From NCBI GenBank assembly GCA_949152475.1, contig OX424561.1, positions 18,160,481 to 18,224,480 on the forward strand: 64,000 nt of DNA, written 5' to 3'. The position numbers were made by a program, and so were the translations under genes. A model generated the notes under the pieces. It worked only from the letters and a program-made list of their open reading frames with translations. It was not told where the DNA came from and made no database searches. Source of the stretch: Terebella lapidaria. Lineage: Eukaryota; Annelida; Polychaeta; Terebellida; Terebellidae. Shown piece by piece: positions 57,979 to 64,000 of this stretch. Each line of letters opens with the position of its first letter. Within the stretch, counting starts at the first letter, position 1.

Positions 57979-60831
57979 ATGACTTCTCCGGAAGTAGTCC
58001 TTGGAGATCAGTCTAGCTCCTCCGCGGCTGAGGCGGATGGCGAGGACTCCGTATATGAGCCCAGCGCGTGTGAAAGGTATCGCCCTACCTGCGCGCTGGT
58101 GAGGGACCCTTGCTGGTACCTGCCCCTGTCCTTCGGACGGGAGCCGGTCCGGTTCCTCGTAGACTCAGGCTCGGAGGTGACCCTCGTGGCCGCTGGAACG
58201 TTTAGGGAGGAGCCCGCGCTCCGCAACCTCGAGTTGCGGGATCCCGGACCGTATAAGCTCTACGGAGCGGGAGACAACCGCATCCGTATCCATGGCATCA
58301 TCGATCTGCCTATTACCCTTGGGGACAAGGTGTATCTGACAGAGGCGATCGTGGCGGATATCGGAGCGGCCGGGATTATTGGGATGAATTTTCTACGGGT
58401 CCACCGGGTGATCGCCAACTTTAATGCTGGCGAATTCCGGATGGGAGAGGACACACACTTCCTCTTCCGCTCGGGCCCGATGCATTCATTCCAAATGCGG
58501 GCATCGCGCACTGTAGTAGTGCCACCGATGAGTGAGATGATCATTGAGGCGAGGCCGCGTCGTCCCCGCATGCCCCTCGATGGTCGACCGTGTATAGTGC
58601 AACCCGTGAGCAGTTTCGCCGCAGGAACTGGGCTCGTGCTGGGTGGGGCCCTGGTCATGTCCAACCCCCGCGCGATGCCCATCCTCGTGGTGAATCCTAC
58701 GGATGCTCCGATTGTACTGAAGCGCGGATGCATAGCAGCCACTGCTATTCCCGCGTCCTCGAGTCGTGTCCTCCCCGACGATCCTGTCTGCCGCGCTGCG
58801 TGCGCGGCGGCGGCCACCGGGGATGACCCGTTCACCCTGCCGGACCATTTGGAATCTCGGGTTCCGAAGGACCGGTTGGATGAAGAGCAGCGCCAAGCGC
58901 TCCGCAGACTGCTGCGGCAGTATGCGGATGTGTTCATGGGTCCTGATGGTGCGGTTGGCAAGACTGACGTCGCCAAACACCGCATCGACCTCGTGGACGA
59001 GCGTCCTCTCAAGCAGCGTCTTCGTCGGGCAGCAATAGTGCACCAAGAGGTCATAGACCAGGAGGTGCAAAAGATGCTCGACTTGGACATCATCGAACCC
59101 AGTGACAGCCCTTGGGCCAGTCCGGTGGTTATGGTGAAGAAGAAGGACGGCTCGTGGAGGTTCTGCGTGGACTATCGGAAACTCAACGATGCCACACGGA
59201 AGGACCCATATTCTCTCCCGCACATTGAGGATACCTTCGATGCCCTGGCCGGGTCGCACTATTTCTGTGCTCTGGATCTGGCCTCCGGGTATTGGCAGGT
59301 GGAGATGGAGGAGAGTGATCGGGCGAAGACTGCCTTCGTTACCAAGAACGGGCTCTACCAATTCAAGGTAATGCCGTTCGGGCTCTGTAACGCACCAGCG
59401 ACGTTCGAGCGCCTCATGGAGATGGTACTTAAAGGGTTCCTCTGGAAGCGATGTATGGTCTACATCGACGATGTCGTCGTGTATGGCCGGTCGTTCGAGG
59501 AAACCCTCACCAACCTCCAGATGGTGCTCCATCGCATCCGCGGAGCAGGGCTCAAATTGAAGCCAAGTAAGTGCGAACTATTCGCGCAGGAAATCCTGTA
59601 CTTGGGCTTCATGGTGACGGGCACCGGAGTGAGACCAGACCCCGCAAAGGTGGCGGCCGTGCAGAAATGGCCTCCGCCCTGCAACGTGGCGGACGTGAGG
59701 TCCTTTTTGGGCTTCGCGAGCTACCACCGCAGGTTTATTCGCGGCTTTGCGGAGATCGCGCGTCCCCTTACTATCCTCACGGAAAAGGGCGCCGATTTTG
59801 TTTGGTCCGCCAAGCAGGCTGACGCCTTCTCGGGACTCCGGCAGGCCTTGGTAGCGGCCCCGGTGCTGCGGCACCCTCGTCCGGACTGCGAGTTCATCCT
59901 GGACACTGACGCGAGTAACTTCGCACTCGGCGATGTCCTCTCGCAGATCGTGGACGGGCAAGAGCGGGTAGTAGCTTATGCGAGTGTGGCCTTGAGCCGC
60001 TCTCAAATGAACTACTGTACCACTCATCGCGAGTTGCTCGCGGTGGTTACGATGACCAAGCGTTTCCGGCACTATTTGTTGGGACGCCATTTCCGCTTGC
60101 GGACTGATCATAGTTCGCTGAGATGGCTCCTCAACTATAGTGAGGCCGATGGCTTGGTGGCGCGGTGGCTCGTCAAACTCCAAGAGTATGACATGCAGAT
60201 AGAGCATCGCGCTGGTAAGTTGCACGGCAACGCGGACGGCCTGTCCCGTTGTCATAAGTGCAAGAATCCGGGTTGTGCAGGGATGGCGCCATTCCAGCAA
60301 GCCGCGGATTCGTCCTCAGACTCGGAATTGGACGTTCCGGGGAGACCGCAGGCCGCCGCCTCCTCTAACAACACGGCGGCCGGAGCGTTTAGGGCTAACC
60401 TCCGCGCGCGGACCCGCCGTTATCGGCGAGGGCGTCCCGCATACGAAGCGGAGGTGCGGCTCAGCTCCAGCGAGTCCTCGAGTCCGGCGGTGTACTCCTC
60501 GTGGGTACACTCGTCCTCTGGAGAGTCTGAGTATGAGCGGTCCTTGCCCCCTGTGGTGATGGCCGCTGCGGCGCAGCCGGACGCGTCGGATGAGGAGCCT
60601 AATTACTTAGGTGGCTACTCTCCGGCGCAGATAGCTGCGGCGCAGAGAGCTGACAGAGCTCTGGCACCGGTAATCACAGCCCTTGAGGCCAGCCAGAAGC
60701 CCTCGAAGGATGAGCGGAAGACCTACAGGGAGGAGACTTTGTCTCTAGTATCCCAGTGGGAAAGACTCTCCTTGAGGGATGGCCTCTTATACCGGCGCTA
60801 CGAGCCACCGACCCCACTGCCTCCTATATGA
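57979..60831 (+). CDS. Ty3/gypsy pol part 1: protease, reverse transcriptase, RNase H
   Basis: The first ATG after in-frame TAGs at 57916 is 57979; 950 codons follow to TGA at 60829-60831. Aspartic protease motif LVDSGSEVTLVAA has its Asp at residue 62. The reverse transcriptase (about 330-560) includes FCVDYRKLNDATRKDPYSLP, FGLCNAPATFERLM and the catalytic YIDD at 59461-59472 (residue 495). RNase H starts LDTDASNFALGDVLSQ (Asp 642) and includes TDHSSLRWLLNY. After it comes a Cys-containing CHKCKNPGCAGM and a Ser/Glu-rich linker of about 190 residues. It does not overlap gag: gag ends 57878 and a TAG lies at 57916, so simple frameshifting at the gag end cannot join them. Domain order PR-RT-RH-IN is that of Metaviridae. 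Confidence 0.93.
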   Translation: MTSPEVVLGDQSSSSAAEADGEDSVYEPSACERYRPTCALVRDPCWYLPLSFGREPVRFLVDSGSEVTLVAAGTFREEPALRNLELRDPGPYKLYGAGDNRIRIHGIIDLPITLGDKVYLTEAIVADIGAAGIIGMNFLRVHRVIANFNAGEFRMGEDTHFLFRSGPMHSFQMRASRTVVVPPMSEMIIEARPRRPRMPLDGRPCIVQPVSSFAAGTGLVLGGALVMSNPRAMPILVVNPTDAPIVLKRGCIAATAIPASSSRVLPDDPVCRAACAAAATGDDPFTLPDHLESRVPKDRLDEEQRQALRRLLRQYADVFMGPDGAVGKTDVAKHRIDLVDERPLKQRLRRAAIVHQEVIDQEVQKMLDLDIIEPSDSPWASPVVMVKKKDGSWRFCVDYRKLNDATRKDPYSLPHIEDTFDALAGSHYFCALDLASGYWQVEMEESDRAKTAFVTKNGLYQFKVMPFGLCNAPATFERLMEMVLKGFLWKRCMVYIDDVVVYGRSFEETLTNLQMVLHRIRGAGLKLKPSKCELFAQEILYLGFMVTGTGVRPDPAKVAAVQKWPPPCNVADVRSFLGFASYHRRFIRGFAEIARPLTILTEKGADFVWSAKQADAFSGLRQALVAAPVLRHPRPDCEFILDTDASNFALGDVLSQIVDGQERVVAYASVALSRSQMNYCTTHRELLAVVTMTKRFRHYLLGRHFRLRTDHSSLRWLLNYSEADGLVARWLVKLQEYDMQIEHRAGKLHGNADGLSRCHKCKNPGCAGMAPFQQAADSSSDSELDVPGRPQAAASSNNTAAGAFRANLRARTRRYRRGRPAYEAEVRLSSSESSSPAVYSSWVHSSSGESEYERSLPPVVMAAAAQPDASDEEPNYLGGYSPAQIAAAQRADRALAPVITALEASQKPSKDERKTYREETLSLVSQWERLSLRDGLLYRRYEPPTPLPPI

Positions 60832-62181
60832 CAGTTGGTGCTTCCGGCGGAGCTGCGGAAAGAAGTACTCCACCAGTTGCATGACCTCCGGGTGACCGGT
60901 CACTTAGGAATCCGGAGGACCGTCCATAGGCTACAACAGCGCTTTCATTGGCCTGGTAGCGGCTTGGACGTGCAACGGTGGTGCGCAGCCTGCCCTCGGT
61001 GTCAAGCTCGCAAGGGAGTTCCGACTCCTGGCTGCCACCCCTTAACCACGGTTAAGGCGGGCGCGCCGTTCGATCGGATAGCTTTGGATATACTGGATAC
61101 CCACCGGGTCACCCCGCGCGGTTTCCGGTACATCCTGGTGATTTCCGACTATTTTACCAAGTATACCGACGCCTACCCACTGCGCCGCCAGACTGCGGAC
61201 GAGGTAGCTCGGTTATTGGTGAATAGATGGGTGGTGTACCATGGGGTACCTAAACAGGTACATTCGGATCAGGGCACGCAATTTGAGAGCAACCTGTTCC
61301 GAAACCTAGCACAGATGCTAGGCAGTACCAAGGTGCGGACCACCCCCTACAGGCCCCAGTCTGATGGGCAGGTCGAACGCTTTAATCGATCGGTCCTCAA
61401 CATGCTGGCGGCCTTTGTGAACGATCGTGCGAATGATTGGGATGACCACCTCCCGTATGTCTTAATGGCGTACAGGTCGTCGGTCCACTCTTCGACCGGA
61501 GTTACTCCGCACGCGATGTTGTACGGCCGGGAGCTAAATTTGCCCGTGGATATTATGTATCCAACTGCGGCAGAGACCGGCGCAGTACCCCAGTGCGGTC
61601 CGGAGTACGTGGAGTGGATTCGCCGCGCCCTGGTGAACGCCCATGATTTCGCGCGCGCGCGCCTGGACAAGTCTGCCATCCGGCAGAAGCGAGGCTATGA
61701 CGCCCATGCTAAGGGTAGGCCAGCTTTTGCGGAAGGCGACAAGGTGCGCTACTATTATTCGCCGCTTAAGCAAGGCAATAAATTTGCTAAGCCGTGGATA
61801 GGCCAGTTTACGGTACTGAAACAGGTGACAGATGTGGACTACCGGATCCGGAGGGATTCCGATCCGGACAGGGTTCTGGTTGTCCATATCGATAATCTGA
61901 AGAAGTACGAGGGCCCGCTTGTCATGGATCCGCTCGTTCAAGATGCGGCACCGGATGATGCTCCCGTGTGGGATCCGTCTGGTCAGCATCCGCGGACTCC
62001 GGACGAGCGTGTGCGCCGTATGGTGGGCCTCCCGGACCTCTCTGACCCGTCAGATGATGGACTGGGTGGCTATCAGCCAGATGACGGCGATCCGCAGGTA
62101 CCCCCACTACCTCCAGTACCTGCGGATGACGGGCGGCCACGCCGGAAACCACGTGCGCCAGCCCGGTATGGGTGGGAATAA
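60832..62181 (+). CDS. Ty3/gypsy pol part 2: integrase
   Basis: In the same frame as the PR-RT-RH part and separated from it only by TGA at 60829-60831. It has no ATG of its own at the start, so it is really the C-terminal half of pol. An HHCC zinc-binding domain (LHDLRVTGHLG ... CAACPRCQARKG) is followed by the D,D35E core: Asp codon 61087, Asp codon 61267 in HSDQGTQF, Glu codon 61375 in GQVERFNRS, with exactly 35 residues between the last two. A GPY/F-like module (KPWIGQFTVLKQVTDVDYRI) follows, then an acidic/Pro tail ending in Arg-rich RPRRKPRAPARYGWE. No chromodomain and no env-like frame follow. Confidence 0.92.
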   Translation, partial: QLVLPAELRKEVLHQLHDLRVTGHLGIRRTVHRLQQRFHWPGSGLDVQRWCAACPRCQARKGVPTPGCHPLTTVKAGAPFDRIALDILDTHRVTPRGFRYILVISDYFTKYTDAYPLRRQTADEVARLLVNRWVVYHGVPKQVHSDQGTQFESNLFRNLAQMLGSTKVRTTPYRPQSDGQVERFNRSVLNMLAAFVNDRANDWDDHLPYVLMAYRSSVHSSTGVTPHAMLYGRELNLPVDIMYPTAAETGAVPQCGPEYVEWIRRALVNAHDFARARLDKSAIRQKRGYDAHAKGRPAFAEGDKVRYYYSPLKQGNKFAKPWIGQFTVLKQVTDVDYRIRRDSDPDRVLVVHIDNLKKYEGPLVMDPLVQDAAPDDAPVWDPSGQHPRTPDERVRRMVGLPDLSDPSDDGLGGYQPDDGDPQVPPLPPVPADDGRPRRKPRAPARYGWE

Positions 62182-64000
62182 CCTTCCGCCCATGCGGATG
62201 CGTCTGCGGTACCCGTCTATCATACTACGGACGGGTTTTAGGTCGTTCCGTGAGAGTCCGCACAACTTACCTCCGCGGGTGGCTACTTTGTGGCTATCTT
62301 CGGAGTTGAGGTCTGCGGGGACTTTCATGTAGTAACGCCGCCGCTCCGCATCCGCCCTCCTGTAGTTTCCAGCGCCAGGGACGTGCGGATGGCCTGTCCG
62401 CACATTGTGGACGGCTGTCCGGCGTAATCCGCACAACGGTTACGCTGGCCGGACGAATTTACTGATCCGGCCGGACGCCCCTGATCCCGGGACAACCTCT
62501 TATATGGCCAGACTGAGGTTGGGATTTACGTCCGCTACGGGAGAAGCGCCTTCCCACGGATTTGGGGAGCTGGCTCTGGACGCGGGGATAGAGTCCGCAT
62601 GTTAGGACTGACGTCCGCGGTTCGTCCGCGTGACTCGTCCGGCGTCCGCGGCTCTTTAAGATGACGCACTTTGGTGTAGTTATCCCCTGTGAGCCATTAC
62701 TATAATTACGGTTATAGTAATTAAGGTTTCTTACGGCAGGAAACCGACTATCCATTATGATAATGGAGCGGTTGTTAAGTCCGCGTGTGCGGACCAGCCG
62801 CGGCAGCGGGTGACGCTCGTTCTCGTCCGGATCGTACCTTACAATATGCGGTCCGGCCGGAATGACCGGAACCCCGGCCTCCTTCTAAGAAGGGGGTCGT
62901 ATATTACATGCGCAACACTTGTGGTGGCTTTTAATTCCAATTTCATATTCATTGGATAAGGGCAATACGCCGTACAATGGTAGGCGTCCGGCCTGGACTC
63001 CGTCCGCGGGCAGCTCCGGACGTCCGCCGGCTATTGCTTTCACCATCTTTGGGCGCCTCTAGATTGGGCGCCGGTATGAAGGGTTCGCCCCCTAACCAGT
63101 GAGGTTATGGACCATGCCGGCTCCGCGTCTAATCTATTGGCTCCGTGCTCCGGTAGTCGTTTGAGGAGGCTCTGGGCTGGACCGGGCACCGCTCCGCGGC
63201 CGGGCAGTACGTCGGGGTTGCTAGTGGGCGCTTTGCAAACGCCCATAGGGCGCCCGATTGTCTGTCCGGACGTCATGGGTATGTCTGATCGCCCTGTAGG
63301 CGTGCCAGCGGCTATGGGGAGTGATTTTGTTTATTTTCCATCTCATTTATTATTTATGGGAGGATTATAAGCCACAAGTGTGTGCGTGTTCCCGTGGAAA
63401 TGCTATTCTTACTCATTTATCCAATATATGAGAAAGTTTAGTGATATATCTCTTATCCTTGGTGCAATAGAGAGTAAGAAATCGGGAGATTTCTGCTTTC
63501 GCAAGAGGGGTGTAGGAGATTGTGTACATTGTATCGAAGGCTGTATGCCGTGATCTATGAAAAGCATGCAAGCGGTGGTGGATTTATTTTCATTGCTGCT
63601 TGAGCGGTGTTAAATTTTTATTTATCGCTGCTGATAGGGTGACATAATCGTAACACCCGCAAGTAGTTTGGCTTTTTGATACATTGTATACAATCTTTAA
63701 CCTGCGAGGGTGATTAACTTCACGTCATTGATCGCCAGTGCGAAAGCTTTTGCTAATGACTGCTGTTAATTACTGTAGTATTTTAGCGGGTTCCCCCGGG
63801 ATGGCTTGTGTGTACAAGCCACCCGTATACATGGCACGATAGGAGTCACCGGGGGGAGATGCGTGTATGTGAATGCGGTAGTGTAAAACGTCCTTTTGTC
63901 TGTCGATCGGGTAAATGCAGTGAACAGACGTTTCCACGGGAACGCGTCATACGATGCGTGTGCAGTATAACTGCCAACACTTGATGCCTATAATCGATGT
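62182..64000 (+). other. 3' untranslated region of the retrotransposon or sequence beyond it
   Basis: GC-rich and full of GTCCGC/CCGGAC motifs to about 63320, which matches the element's composition, then AT-richer. A purine run ACCGGGGGGAGATG at about 63848-63861 could be a polypurine tract, but what follows (CGTGTATGTGAATG) does not resemble the 5' LTR start TGTGGCGATTT. A small hairpin GGCTTGT / ACAAGCC is at 63803-63820. No gene is supported; frames of 66-137 codons lack motifs. Confidence 0.4.

Noticed and set aside
58260..59532. Long antisense frames (277 and 348 codons) opposite pol
   Set aside because: They are shadows of a GC-rich coding strand. The sense frame has every PR, RT and RNase H motif.

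Overview
The window is nuclear DNA of a bilaterian marine invertebrate. It is AT-rich and intron-bearing, full of short ACATGTACATGTA-type motifs, and crowded with SINE, LINE, DIRS and Ty3/gypsy debris and minisatellites of the kind common in molluscs, other lophotrochozoans and invertebrate deuterostomes. I cannot resolve the phylum from sequence alone. Only two host protein-coding genes can be supported: a 12-coding-exon ZFYVE19/ANCHR orthologue on the minus strand (39839-45235) and a two-exon WDR43/UTP5 orthologue on the plus strand (49344-51602). They are divergently arranged with about 4.1 kb between their start codons.

Layout. 1-2640: inverted copies of a repeat family with AGGTTACCGG termini and a ~134-bp internal tandem array (here the AGGTTACC element), broken by a LINE fragment. 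2640-4088: dispersed and tandem repeats. 4089-12741: two repeat pairs in the order A1 - B1 A2 - B2, the architecture called split direct repeats in Ngaro/PAT-type tyrosine-recombinase retroelements. This interval contains a ~370-bp array interrupted by a complete AGGTTACC element, TA microsatellites, a ~32-bp array, a short protease-like coding remnant and a 113-bp array. 12841-13320: a tRNA-derived SINE and a palindromic minisatellite. 13615-20640: ~400-bp inverted repeats 4 kb apart, enclosing a DNA-transposon-like element with 82-bp CpG-rich terminal inverted repeats and a solo LTR with a TAGT target-site duplication. 22330-23200: two more arrays. 23823-28087: a short and a long AGGTTACC copy. 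The long copy is split by a 1258-bp LTR-like insertion with its own promoter, an in-frame 69-bp minisatellite and an ATAA target-site duplication. 28530-33620: 169-bp and 147-bp arrays, a LINE 3' end and a second SINE. 33690-35200: a DIRS-like remnant. 35466-36615: another AGGTTACC copy. 36616-52500: the two host genes, with small MITEs around them. 52523-64000: a GC-rich Ty3/gypsy retrotransposon whose 5' LTR, part of gag and 222 bp of upstream flank have been tandemly duplicated. Its gag and pol carry a few disabling lesions, and no 3' LTR is recognised before the window ends.

Functionally, ZFYVE19/ANCHR belongs to the abscission (NoCut) checkpoint and WDR43 to the t-UTP/SSU processome for 18S rRNA maturation. 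There is no operon-like relationship. The strongest candidates for new biology are in the repeats: the split-direct-repeat structure, the nested LTR-like element with an in-frame minisatellite, and the dispersal of nuclear-receptor-like AGGTCA sites by the AGGTTACC family. None of these was tested by database search.
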